DNA of 64,000 nt from Burkholderiales bacterium. Its GTDB lineage: Bacteria; Pseudomonadota; Gammaproteobacteria; Burkholderiales; SG8-39. Shown here piece after piece: positions 1 to 9,484 of the stretch. Position 1 is the stretch's first letter. Each line of letters starts with the position of its first letter. The position numbers and the translations under genes are program-made. The DNA is taken from NCBI GenBank assembly GCA_027493935.1, contig JAOSJV010000012.1, forward strand, positions 186,001 through 250,000, written 5' to 3'. The notes under the pieces were generated by a model. It had not been told where the DNA came from and did not search any database. It saw nothing but the letters and a program-made list of their open reading frames with translations.

Positions 1-487
1 GCAGCAGCCGGTCCTCCTTGTTGTAGTGGTACTCGAGCTTGCCGCGGAACGCGTGCTCGAGCGCGTCGCCGATCGCGCGCGCGAGGTGCGGCGCGGCCGT
101 CGTCACGAGCAGTCCGTCGGCGCCGTCCTCGATCGCCATCAGGCGTTCGAGCGGGTGCTCGGCCTTCTCCCGCGCCTCGACGTTGCGGACCAGGTGGATG
201 ATCTCATCGCGGTGCCCCTCGAGGAACTCGCCGCCGATCGCGACGTAGCCGGCGGGAAACCGGTCGAGCACGCGATGACAGGCCGGGCAGCGCTGTTCGT
301 GCGCGCCGGCCTCGGCGGGCCCCCAGCGCCAGCGTCCGGCGCGGAACACCGCGCCGCAGTCGGGGCAGCGGGCCGGCTCGGGCAGCTTGGCGCGTGACTT
401 GTAGGTGTCGTGCACGCGCTCCTGGAGCAATCGGTTGCTGCGGCGAATGCGGCGGAAACCTTCCGGGGCTTTGATGACCACTCCCAT
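1..487 (-). CDS. BCAM0308-family zinc-ribbon protein, 3' end off the window
   Basis: About 162 codons are visible and the frame runs off the left edge. The protein opens MGVVIKAPEGFRRIRRSNRL and has two CxxC knuckles (CPDCGAVF, then CPACHRVLDRFP about 30 residues later), which make a zinc ribbon. The conserved stretch ERVHDTYKSRAKLPEP before the first knuckle is what places it in the BCAM0308 family. That family is named after a B. cenocepacia gene in a low-oxygen-induced locus; its molecular function is unknown to me. The start is ATG at 487, with an AGGAG ribosome site just upstream (GAAAGGAGCC). An FNR-type box sits about 50 bp upstream. The ORF is open and its codon use resembles the neighbours. 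Confidence 0.8.
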   Translation of the reverse strand, partial: MGVVIKAPEGFRRIRRSNRLLQERVHDTYKSRAKLPEPARCPDCGAVFRAGRWRWGPAEAGAHEQRCPACHRVLDRFPAGYVAIGGEFLEGHRDEIIHLVRNVEAREKAEHPLERLMAIEDGADGLLVTTAAPHLARAIGDALEHAFRGKLEYHYNKEDRLL

Positions 488-506
488 GGCGCCGGCTCCT
501 TTCGCT

Positions 507-550
507 GCTATCGTCCGCCAGCGGCCCGGGCGCGCATTGACGCAAGTCAA
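507..550 (-). promoter_or_regulatory. FNR/CRP-family box and promoter for the BCAM0308 gene
   Basis: Positions 537-550 read TTGACGCAAGTCAA, a perfect TTGAC-N4-GTCAA palindrome. Reading toward the BCAM0308 gene, a weak -10-like GACGAT (510-515) or GATAGC (507-512) lies 21-24 nt beyond the box, close to the spacing seen at the other boxes in this window. The protein bound is inferred to be of the FNR/FixK/Dnr type. CapA at 566-1812 ends just before the box and is not a target. Confidence 0.7.
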
Positions 551-565
551 ACCGGCGGCCCGGCC

Positions 566-1812
566 TCAGTCCCACCGCAGCGCGAGCCGGCCTCCACTCG
601 TGCGCTCGACGCGCGTGCCGAGCTTTGCGCCTTCGCGGCCGAGCGTCGTCGCGAGCCAGCCCGTCTCCTCGTCGCTCGCGCGCTCCAGCCGAAAGCGGCG
701 GATCCGCATCGGCACGAGCGCGAGCGCGAGAAGCCGCCCGCTCGCGGCCTCGACCGTCGCAAAGTACATCAGCGCGAGCTCTGCGCGGAACGACTCGTAG
801 CCGCCGATACCTTCGTAGTCGTTCAGGAAGTCGCCGCAGCCGTACAGGATCAGCCGCTCGCGGTGAACCTCGATCCCCTTCGGGTGGTGCGACGAGTGCC
901 CGTGCACGATGTCCGCGCCGCCGGCGTCGACGAGGCCGCGTGCGAACGCGCGCTCGGCATGTCCGATCTCGTAGCCCCAGTTGCCGCCCCAGTGGATCGA
1001 GACCACCACGACGTCGTGCCGGCCTTTCGCGCCGCGCACGCGCTCGGCGACTGCATCCACGCTGCGCGCCGAGAGATCCGGCAGCAGGCTCACGCCCGCG
1101 CGGGCTGCGCCCGCGGCCCATTCGGCGCCGACGCCGGAGCTCTCCGTGCCGTAGGCGAACACGAGCACGCGCCGTCCGCCCGGCAGCGCGATCGTCGCGG
1201 GCGCGGCGGCCTCGACCGCGTCGCGGCCGGCGCCTGCGGTGCGCATGCCCGCCGCGTGCAGCGTCTCGAGCGTGTCGGCAAGTCCGCGGTGACCCCAGTC
1301 GAGCACGTGGTTGTTCGCGAACACGCAGCAGTCGAGCTTCGCGGCGGTCAGGCACGCGACATTCGACGGATGCATCCGGTAGTGGATGCCCTTGCCCGGC
1401 CAGGCGTCCTCGGCGGCCGTCACCGACGTCTCGAGATTCACGATGCGCGCATCGGGCCGCACCCGCTCGAGCTCGGCGAGCGCATCCCCCAGACGTATGC
1501 GACCTGCACCGGCCGCGCGACCGGCCCGTTCGCCCGCTCCGCGAGCGCGACGTAGTCGAGCGCCGAGCGCGCGTAGGGCTCGTAGAGGTGCGGCGCGCTT
1601 GGGTGCGGCAGGATCTGGTCAACGCCGCGGCCCGTCATCACGTCGCCGCAGAGAAACAGCGTGACCGACGCGGCACCGACCTGCTCAATCGGCGCCATCG
1701 CAGTCGTCCGCCGCGGCGCAGCCGGCAAGCCGCCCGCCGCCGCGAGCGTCGCTGCAGCGGCACCGCCCAGCACTGCGCGACCGAGCGTTGCAAGGAAGCG
1801 GCGTCGCGTCAT
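566..1812 (-). CDS. CapA-family (poly-gamma-glutamate capsule synthesis-like) protein, Tat signal, one frameshift
   Basis: CapA/PgsA-like metallophosphatase-fold protein, expected outside the cytoplasmic membrane. The N-terminus (MTRRRFLATLGRAVLGG...) is a twin-arginine signal with an Ala-rich hydrophobic stretch. Then come the fold's metal-site motifs: LFLCGDVMTGRGVD, IVNLETSVT, FANNHVLDWG and a late HGHSSHHPKGIEV with YGCGDFLNDYEG. The reading frame breaks at the C run 1486-1490. One extra base there would join ...VQVAYVWG to DALAELERVRPDARIVNL, giving 415 residues, normal for the family. I treat this as a probable sequence error. The start ATG at 1812 follows another short ORF and no clear promoter is seen. 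The substrate is unknown; capsule synthesis is only the family label. Confidence 0.75.
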
Positions 1813-1856
1813 GCCGGTGGCGCGGACGCACAGCCATGCGCGTGCGGGCCGGCCGT

Positions 1857-2081
1857 TCAACGCCCGCCGGGCGCAGCGCCGCGGTGCAGGCGGTCGTCGT
1901 CGGCGATCTGCGCCAGCAGCTCCTCGACGCGCCGCGCGCCGCCGCGCTTGGCGAGGATCTCGCGCGGCGAGCGGCCGCCGAGCTGCACGCTCGGGCGATC
2001 GAGCCAGGCCGTCGCCTGCGCCTCGTCGCCGAAGACGCGGATCGCGAGCTGGACGAGGTAGGTGCGGCCGTGCCGGTGCAT
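1857..2081 (-). CDS. MbcA/ParS/Xre-type antitoxin toxin-binding domain protein (DUF2384)
   Basis: Small 74-residue protein made almost wholly of the DUF2384/MbcA-ParS toxin-binding domain. The visible core is AIRVFGDEAQATAWLDRPSV, then LGGRSPREILAKRGGARRVE and a closing ELLAQIADD. This domain is usually the C-terminal half of an antitoxin that caps a RES-domain toxin. Here there is no helix-turn-helix part and no RES toxin next to it, so it is either a solitary domain or part of a decayed module. A 3'-terminal remnant of a second copy lies at 5223-5345 after katG. An FNR-like site lies 27 bp upstream, but its better -10 geometry points the other way, toward the ZIP pseudogene. Confidence 0.6.
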   Translation of the reverse strand: MHRHGRTYLVQLAIRVFGDEAQATAWLDRPSVQLGGRSPREILAKRGGARRVEELLAQIADDDRLHRGAAPGGR

Positions 2082-2107
2082 GGCCCAATGGTAGCGCGGG
2101 TTGCGGT

Positions 2108-2121
2108 TGGATTTCGGTCAA
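2108..2121 (+). promoter_or_regulatory. Degenerate FNR-type box before the ZIP pseudogene
   Basis: TGGATTTCGGTCAA has one mismatch to TTGAT-N4-GTCAA. The sequence after it (ccgcggttgcccgcgtgcgg) aligns with the sequence after the intact box at 5346-5359, so both derive from one ancestral promoter. In the plus direction GACGAT lies about 21 nt downstream, which suggests it once drove the ZIP copy at 2208-2777. Confidence 0.45.
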
Positions 2122-2207
2122 CCGCGGTTGCCCGCGTGCGGCGACGATGCGACCTTTGCCGGTCGGTCCCCGACGCGCCCGCGGAACGCGCCGCCGGCGT
2201 GGGGCGC

Positions 2208-2777
2208 ATGATCTGCAGAGCGCCTTCTGGAGCGCGCTGGGAGCGAGCCTGCGCGCGGCGCTGGTGACCGCGCTCGGCATCCACGCGATCCGCCGCTTCG
2301 AGGCCTGGGCCGCAAGTACGGCATCTACTACTTGTGCTTCGCCGCAGGCGTGCGGATCTCGGCGTCGTTCCTGCACATCGTGCCGAAGTCCCTAGAACCT
2401 ATCTCAATATCACAACGCGACCGCGAAAGAGGGGATTTACAAGGGGTCGCCCCTTGTTCGTACGACCTCAGTAGACGCAGAAGCACGGCCGCGATTCTGA
2501 GATAGCTTCTACGGACGAACCCGCACGCCCCGGCCTATCTCCTGGTCGGCGTCGTCGCGCTGCACCTGTTACAACCGCTTCACCACCGCTATCGTATGCG
2601 AGCGCGCGCCGCACGCCGCCTACCCCTTCAGGCTCGTGCCGATCCTCGGCATCGGCTTTCACTCGTTCGTCGACGGCATCGTCCATTCGATCGCCTTCAC
2701 GGTCAGCATCTTCACCGGCATGCTGGCCGCAGGCGTTCTGGTCGCCGTGGCTATCGTGCTGTCCGAGCAACCCGGCC
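2208..2777 (+). pseudogene. Decayed copy of the ZIP metal transporter at 7918-8646
   Basis: The DNA is strikingly similar to the intact ZIP gene at 7918-8646; for example, the stretch from about 2225 to 2392 matches it with scattered differences. It is broken in at least four ways. Base losses shift the frame, e.g. TGGGCCGC where the intact copy has TGGGGCCGC. A 115-bp inverted-repeat element is inserted at 2395-2509. An extra base lies in ctgttacaacc. About 300 bp are deleted, so that the ...CTGGCCGC stretch after the HSFVDG region is joined straight to the final gcgttctggtcgcc segment. The HSFVDG motif is still readable but the second metal motif (HEFPEG) is lost. It cannot make a transporter. 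Confidence 0.85.
2395..2509. mobile_element. 115-bp MITE-like element inside the ZIP pseudogene
   Basis: The left end reads GAACCTATCTCAATATC and the right end, reverse-complemented, GAAGCTATCTCAGAATC, an imperfect terminal inverted repeat of about 17 bp. Both ends are flanked by TA (2393-2394 and 2510-2511), consistent with a TA target duplication as made by IS630/Tc1-type transposases. The interior has no ORF but holds a perfect 8-bp hairpin (ACAAGGGG TCG CCCCTTGT, 2439-2457). GC content is clearly lower than the surroundings. Comparison with the intact ZIP copy shows exactly where it inserted. No matching transposase is in the window. Confidence 0.7.
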
Positions 2778-2797
2778 GGCGCGTCCGGGGACGGACG

Positions 2798-2838
2798 TTG
2801 ACCGGGATCAAGACGGGGAGCCGCGCGCGGACTAACTT
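2798..2838 (+). promoter_or_regulatory. FNR-type box and -10 element for katG
   Basis: Box TTGACCGGGATCAA (2798-2811), then a 21-nt gap, then TAACTT (2833-2838). This puts the box centre near -41.5 of the predicted start, the class II position. katG begins 180 bp downstream of the -10. The rest of 2778-3018 shows no ORF I trust. Confidence 0.7.
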
Positions 2839-3018
2839 GCGCACTGGACGACGACCGCGCATCGGAGACTCGTGCATCCCGGCCGTGGAAAAGCGATAGC
2901 GAACCCCTATCATCTGGATTCGATCAAACGATTTCACAGGCGGTGCCGCCTGCCGTCCAATAGCGGCTCGGCTCACTGACGCTGCAAACGCCGTTGCACA
3001 ACTCCATCGGAGGCGAGT

Positions 3019-5217
<2,199 letters not shown>

Positions 5218-5222
5218 GTCAC

Positions 5223-5250
5223 CGCCCGCCGCCCGCCGCCCGCCGCCCGC
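5223..5250 (+). repeat. Four tandem copies of the heptamer CGCCCGC
   Basis: Four exact copies of CGCCCGC start 6 bp after the katG stop codon. The same heptamer occurs once at the matching place at the 3' end of the antitoxin gene (just after its stop, near 1860), so this is a local slippage expansion within the antitoxin remnant. Confidence 0.7.
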
Positions 5251-5345
5251 CGGCCGCAGCGCCGCGGTGCACGCGGTCGGCGGCGGCGATCTGCGCAAGC
5301 AGCCCCACGAAGCGCCGCGCATGGGCGCGACCCGCGGCTTCGCGC
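5251..5345 (-). pseudogene. 3' remnant of an MbcA/ParS-type antitoxin gene
   Basis: The stretch gcagcgccgcggtgca and the following 35 or so bases match the 3' end of the antitoxin gene at 1857-2081 (encoding ...LLAQIADDDRLHRGAAPGGR). The middle and 5' part are missing. The match resumes at the FNR box (5346-5359) and the downstream sequence. So the coding part was lost by an internal deletion while the promoter was kept, now placed before the aminotransferase gene. Confidence 0.65.
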
Positions 5346-5387
5346 TTGATCTCGGTCAACCCAGGGGCACCCGCGGGCGGCGAGAAT
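5346..5387 (+). promoter_or_regulatory. FNR-type box for the aminotransferase-Usp-transporter run
   Basis: TTGATCTCGGTCAA (5346-5359) fits TTGAT-N4-GTCAA. A weak GAGAAT (5382-5387) lies 22 nt further on. The first gene starts at 5437. Downstream genes to 10653 are all on the plus strand with short gaps or overlaps and may share this promoter. Confidence 0.65.
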
Positions 5388-5436
5388 CGAACGAACGCCG
5401 GCCTCCTCCCGGCGCGCCCGGGAAGAGACCGATCCG

Positions 5437-6438
5437 ATGACGTCGTTGCTCGAGAAGGGCGGAGGCAGCTTCGCCGGCATCAAGCTGCTCCTGTGCGAGA
5501 ACCCGCTGCCGCCGATCGATGCGGCGGTCGCGGCGGCGCAGGCCGAGGCGCCGCGCGCGAACTACTACACCGAGGCGTACTCCGCGCCGCTCAAGCGCCT
5601 GATCGTCCGGCAGCTCGGGGTGCCCGAGCGGCTGATTCACATCAACGCGGGCTCCGAGCTCATCCTGCGCCAGCTCTTCGACCGTTTCGGGCAGCAGGTG
5701 CACCTGCTGACGCCGACGTATTCCCTCTTCCCGGAGATCGCCCGCTGCTACACCGAGACGCGGCTCGACCCCGCCTGCGACTTCGCGTTCGATCTCGCGG
5801 AGCTCGCGATACCCGCGGGCACCACGCTCGCCGTGATCGTGAATCCGAACAACCCGAACGGCGGCACCTTCGACATGGCACCGCTGCCGCAGCTGCTGCG
5901 CCGGCACCCGCACACGCGGTTCCTGGTGGACGAGGCGTTCATCGGGCTTGCCGGCGAGTCGGTCGTGCAACTCGTCGCAGAGCACGCCAACCTGCTCGTC
6001 ACACGCACCCTCTCCAAGGCACACAGCCTGGCCGGCTTTCGCGTCGGCTACGCGGTGCTGCCGCAGGCGGTCGCCGACGACCTGAACAGCCACAACGACG
6101 CCTACCCGCTCGCACGGCCGAGCGAGGCAGCCGCGATCGCCACCCTGCAGCGCGAGGACGAGATCCGCGCACGCGCGGCGACGCTGCGCGTCTCTACCGA
6201 TGAGCTCGCGGCGCAGTTGCGCCGGCTCGGCGTGCGCACTCATCCGACCGAGACCTACTTCTTCCTCGCCGACTTCGCGCCGCACGACGCCGCGGCGCTC
6301 GCGCGCGCGCTCGGCGAGCGCGGCATCCTCTTGAAGCCGCTCGGGGACGCGCGCCTCGGGCCGGGCTACATGCGCGTCACGACCGCGCTGCCGGAAGACA
6401 ATACGCGCTTCGTCGCGGTGCTGCGGGAGCTGCTGTGA
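5437..6438 (+). CDS. HisC-like PLP-dependent aminotransferase (class I/II)
   Basis: 333-residue fold-type I aminotransferase resembling histidinol-phosphate aminotransferase. Visible features: substrate-side NAGSELILRQLFD, VNPNNPNGG near residues 136-143, the PLP aspartate in FLVDEAF (D165), and the Schiff-base lysine K194 in TRTLSKAHSLAGFRVGY. The C-terminal domain carries YFFLADF and the closing GYMRVT motif with the carboxylate-binding arginine. No other his genes are nearby, so a role in histidine synthesis is not supported by context; any aromatic or imidazole amino acid could be the substrate. It is the first gene after an FNR-type box, with GGAAGAG before the start. Confidence 0.85.
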   Translation: MTSLLEKGGGSFAGIKLLLCENPLPPIDAAVAAAQAEAPRANYYTEAYSAPLKRLIVRQLGVPERLIHINAGSELILRQLFDRFGQQVHLLTPTYSLFPEIARCYTETRLDPACDFAFDLAELAIPAGTTLAVIVNPNNPNGGTFDMAPLPQLLRRHPHTRFLVDEAFIGLAGESVVQLVAEHANLLVTRTLSKAHSLAGFRVGYAVLPQAVADDLNSHNDAYPLARPSEAAAIATLQREDEIRARAATLRVSTDELAAQLRRLGVRTHPTETYFFLADFAPHDAAALARALGERGILLKPLGDARLGPGYMRVTTALPEDNTRFVAVLRELL

Positions 6439-6492
6439 GCCGCGCGCCCGGCCCGGCGCAGCGGGACTGCGACGAGCGAAGGAAAGCGATCC

Positions 6493-7251
6493 ATGACCGC
6501 GACGCCGGTTGACCTCGAACAAGCCTTGCGCGATCCGGCCGCGGTGTTCGCGACGCCCGAGGACGTCGCCGCACACCCGGGCCTGACGCGCGAGCAGAAG
6601 ATCGAGATCCTGAGGCTGTGGGAGTACGATGCCGCCGAAGCGGAGGTCGCCACGGAGGAAGGCATGCCGGGCGGCGACGGCGATCTGCTGCGACGGGTCC
6701 TGCTCGCGCTCGAGGGGCTGGGCGCGGGCAGCTGCGCCGACGAAACGGGCCCCACCAAGCAGCACGCGGTGCTTGCGCGCCGGACCGAACGCGATTCGGG
6801 GGCCTCGACGTACACACGCATCCTCGCGGCAGTCGACGGCAGCGCGCAAGGCGAGCATGCCCTGAGGCACGCGGCCGGACTCGCGCGCGCATTCGGCGCC
6901 GCGCTGCGCATTGTCCACGTGGTGGACATGGGTGTGCTGCCCCTGGCGCCCGAACTGGCGCTCGACGTCGAGTGGCTCGCGAAGGCGCGGCGCGCCGAAG
7001 GCGAGAAGCTGCTCGCCGCCGCGCGCGAGCGCGCGCGCGCCGACGGCGTCACCGCGGAAGCGCGGCTCGTCGAGACCGCGACCCCGACGCAGCGGCCCGC
7101 CGGCGTGCTGCTCGAGGAGGCGGCCGCCTGGCCGGCTGACGTCGTAGTGCTCGGCACGCGGGGCCGCGGCAGCCTGGAGCGCCTGCTTCTAGGCAGCGTT
7201 GCCGACGGTATGGCGCGGCGCTCCCCGGTGCCGGTGGTGCTCGTGCCGTGA
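6493..7251 (+). CDS. Universal stress protein with an extra N-terminal domain
   Basis: 252 residues in two parts. Residues 1-80 (DLEQALRDPAAVFATPEDV, then LTREQKIEILRLWEYDAAEA and an acidic EVATEEGMPGG) form a small helical module that I know only as a conserved domain in proteobacterial stress loci, where it can stand alone. Residues about 106-252 are a UspA domain: YTRILAAVDGSAQGEHALRH at the start and the ATP-binding signature GTRGRGSLERLLLGS near the end, so nucleotide binding is expected. Fusion of the two may couple Usp signalling to the partner domain. It follows the aminotransferase by 54 bp and overlaps the methyltransferase start by 4 bp. Confidence 0.85.
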   Translation: MTATPVDLEQALRDPAAVFATPEDVAAHPGLTREQKIEILRLWEYDAAEAEVATEEGMPGGDGDLLRRVLLALEGLGAGSCADETGPTKQHAVLARRTERDSGASTYTRILAAVDGSAQGEHALRHAAGLARAFGAALRIVHVVDMGVLPLAPELALDVEWLAKARRAEGEKLLAAARERARADGVTAEARLVETATPTQRPAGVLLEEAAAWPADVVVLGTRGRGSLERLLLGSVADGMARRSPVPVVLVP

Positions 7252-7916
7252 CGCAAGCCGACTCCGTGGCGGCGCGCCCGCGGGTGGCGCCCTTCGTCCA
7301 CCATCACCAGCGCTACGAGTCCTGGTTCGAGCGCCATCGCGCGGCCTACCGCTCGGAGCTCCTGGCGGTGCGCGCGCTGCTGCCCTGGCGCGGGCAAGGC
7401 CTCGAGATCGGAGTCGGGAGCGCGCGCTTCGCTGCGCCGCTCGGCGTCGAGTTCGGCATCGATCCGTCGGTGCAGATGCTGGGGTACGCCCGCGCGCGCG
7501 GCGTGCGGGTCGCTTGCGCCGTGGCCGAGGCGCTGCCTTTCGCGCCCGCGGTGTTCGACTACGCGCTCGTCGTCACGACCATCTGTTTCGTCGAGGACGC
7601 CGCCGCCATGATGGCCGAGGCACACCGGGTCCTGAGGCCGGACGGCGCGCTGGTGATCGGCTTCATCGACCGCGAGAGCGCGCTCGGCCGCCACTACCTC
7701 GCCCACAAGGAGGAGAACGTGTTCTATCGCGATGCGAAGTTCTACTCCGCGGAAGAGGTGGCGCGCTTGCTCGGTGCGACGCGCTTCGCCGACCCCGTGT
7801 GGGCGCAGACGCTGTGCACGCCGCTGCGAAAGCTGCGCGAGATCGAGCCGCTGCGCGACGGCCGCGGCCTGGGCTCCTTCGTCGTGGTGAGGGCGCGCCG
7901 GCCGCGGAACGGATGA
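7248..7916 (+). CDS. Class I SAM-dependent methyltransferase
   Basis: 222 residues. SAM-binding motif I is LEIGVGSARFA (about residues 45-55), followed by the acidic end of strand 2 in FGIDPSVQML, AVAEALPFAP and FDYALVVTTICFVED; this is the UbiE/Methyltransf_11 pattern. The late HRVLRPDGALVIGFID is the post-motif strand. The start is GTG in GTGA overlapping the Usp stop, so translation is coupled. The substrate is unknown. This family is often found in anaerobic or respiratory clusters, but that gives no function here. Confidence 0.85.
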   Translation: MTQADSVAARPRVAPFVHHHQRYESWFERHRAAYRSELLAVRALLPWRGQGLEIGVGSARFAAPLGVEFGIDPSVQMLGYARARGVRVACAVAEALPFAPAVFDYALVVTTICFVEDAAAMMAEAHRVLRPDGALVIGFIDRESALGRHYLAHKEENVFYRDAKFYSAEEVARLLGATRFADPVWAQTLCTPLRKLREIEPLRDGRGLGSFVVVRARRPRNG

Positions 7917-7917
7917 C

Positions 7918-8646
7918 ATGGACAACACCTTCTGTACCGCGCTGGGAGCAAGCCTGCTCGCGGCGCTGGTGACCGCGGTCGGCATCTACACGATCCGCCG
8001 CTTCGAGGCCTGGGGCCGCAAGAACGGCATCTACTTCGTGTGCTTCGCCGCGGGCGTGCTGATCTCGGTGTCGTTCCTGCACATCGTGCCGAAGTCCTTC
8101 GAGATGAACCCGCACGCCCCGGCCTATCTCCTGGTCGGGTTCGTCGCGCTGCACCTGTTCAACCGCTTCATCACCGCTTTCGTATGCGAGCGCGCGCCGG
8201 ACGCCTCGTACGGCATCGGACTTGTCCCGACCCTCGGCATCGGCTTTCACTCGTTCGTCGACGGCTTCATCTACTCGATCACCTTCACCGTCAGCCTGTT
8301 CACCGGCGCGCTGGCCGCGATCGGGATGGTGCTGCACGAGTTCCCGGAAGGCATCGTCACCTATCTGCTGCTCGTGCGCAGTGGTTTCAGCGCAAGGGCG
8401 TCGCTCGTGCTCGCCGTGCTCGCCGCCTCGCTCACCACGCCGCTCGGCATGCTGGTTTCCTACCCCTACATCAGCCGGATCGACGCGCCGCTGCTCGGCA
8501 GCCTGCTCGCGGTCTCGGCGGGTGCGCTGATCTACGTCGGCGCCACGCATCTGCTGCCGCAGGCCGAGCGGGAGCAGCGCAAGTACAGCCTGTGCGCGCT
8601 CGCGGCGGGCGTCCTCGTGGCGGTGCTCATCGTGCTGTCGAAGTGA
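7918..8646 (+). CDS. ZIP-family divalent metal transporter (intact copy)
   Basis: 242-residue membrane protein of about eight predicted helices. The ZIP metal-binding motifs are HSFVDG (H111, helix 4) and HEFPEG (H140, helix 5). The family moves Zn2+, Fe2+ or Mn2+ into the cytoplasm; the ion cannot be read from sequence. It starts one base after the methyltransferase stop. A decayed paralogue lies at 2208-2777 and a more distant ZIP protein follows at 8723. Confidence 0.9.
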   Translation: MDNTFCTALGASLLAALVTAVGIYTIRRFEAWGRKNGIYFVCFAAGVLISVSFLHIVPKSFEMNPHAPAYLLVGFVALHLFNRFITAFVCERAPDASYGIGLVPTLGIGFHSFVDGFIYSITFTVSLFTGALAAIGMVLHEFPEGIVTYLLLVRSGFSARASLVLAVLAASLTTPLGMLVSYPYISRIDAPLLGSLLAVSAGALIYVGATHLLPQAEREQRKYSLCALAAGVLVAVLIVLSK

Positions 8647-8722
8647 CCTCTGCGACGCGCGCCACGCGCCGGCATTCCGGAAGGCGCGGCCCTGCGGCGA
8701 CCACCCGAGCGTCGGAGAACCG

Positions 8723-9484
8723 ATGAGCGCGACCGCGGCAGTCATGCTGTTGTCGCTCCTGTCGGGCCTCACGACGTGGTTCGGCGTCATGCTCGCCATC
8801 CGGCTGCGCGAGGATGCGCGCGCGCTCGCGGTGGGCATCGGATTCTCGGCAGGCATCATGGTCCTGATCTCGGCCCGGGAGCTCGTCCCCGAAGCGATCT
8901 CGGCCATGGGACTCGGCGCCACGCTGGGCGCCGCGGGCGCGGGCGCGGCCCTGGTCTGGGCCGCCCATCTGGTCGTCCCACACACTCACCTCGTCAAGGA
9001 GACCGGCGTCGCGGACACGATGCTCATCCGGTCGGCGTACCTGGTGACCTTCGGTCTGATCCTGCACGACGTGCCCGAGGGCTTCGCGATGGCCAATGCC
9101 TACGTGGCCGCGCCCGCGCTGGGTCTGCTCGTGTCGCTCGCCATCGCGCTGCACAACGTGCCGGAGGAGTTCGCGATGGCGGTGCCGCTGGTGATGCTCA
9201 AGAGCAGGTCTTCGCTGTACGGCGCGGCGCTGCTGTCGGCGCTGGCCGAACCGCTGGGCGCGGCCATCGGCTTGGTCGCGGTCGGCATCGCGCCAGCGCT
9301 CAACGCGTTCTTCCTCGCTTTCGCCGCCGGGGCGATGCTGTTCGTCTCGGTCCACGAGCTGCTGCCAATGGCGCGGCGCTACGGCTGGTTTCCGCTGTTC
9401 GTCGCGGGCGGCGCGCTCAGCGTGCCGGTGTACTGGCTGCTCGCACGCCTGACCGTCGGACAGGTTGGCGGGGCGGCGCCGTGA
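8723..9484 (+). CDS. ZIP-family metal transporter (ZupT-like)
   Basis: 253 residues, mostly hydrophobic. It carries two canonical ZIP signatures, HDVPEG (H115) and HNVPEE (H144), as in ZupT of E. coli, plus a His-containing loop (VVPHTHLVKE) near residue 85. It probably imports zinc, iron or manganese. Its last bases (GTGA) overlap the start of the CDF gene, so an importer and a CDF transporter are produced together. Confidence 0.9.
   Translation: MSATAAVMLLSLLSGLTTWFGVMLAIRLREDARALAVGIGFSAGIMVLISARELVPEAISAMGLGATLGAAGAGAALVWAAHLVVPHTHLVKETGVADTMLIRSAYLVTFGLILHDVPEGFAMANAYVAAPALGLLVSLAIALHNVPEEFAMAVPLVMLKSRSSLYGAALLSALAEPLGAAIGLVAVGIAPALNAFFLAFAAGAMLFVSVHELLPMARRYGWFPLFVAGGALSVPVYWLLARLTVGQVGGAAP

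Noticed and set aside
204..1622. A 472-codon Arg-rich minus-strand frame across the first two genes
   Set aside because: Composition is typical of an off-frame shadow in GC-rich DNA. The real genes (BCAM0308 and CapA) explain the region in other frames.
2881..2940. ctggattcgatcaaacg as a second box before katG
   Set aside because: The right half ATCAA is good, but the left half at the proper N4 distance is CTGGA, far from TTGAY.
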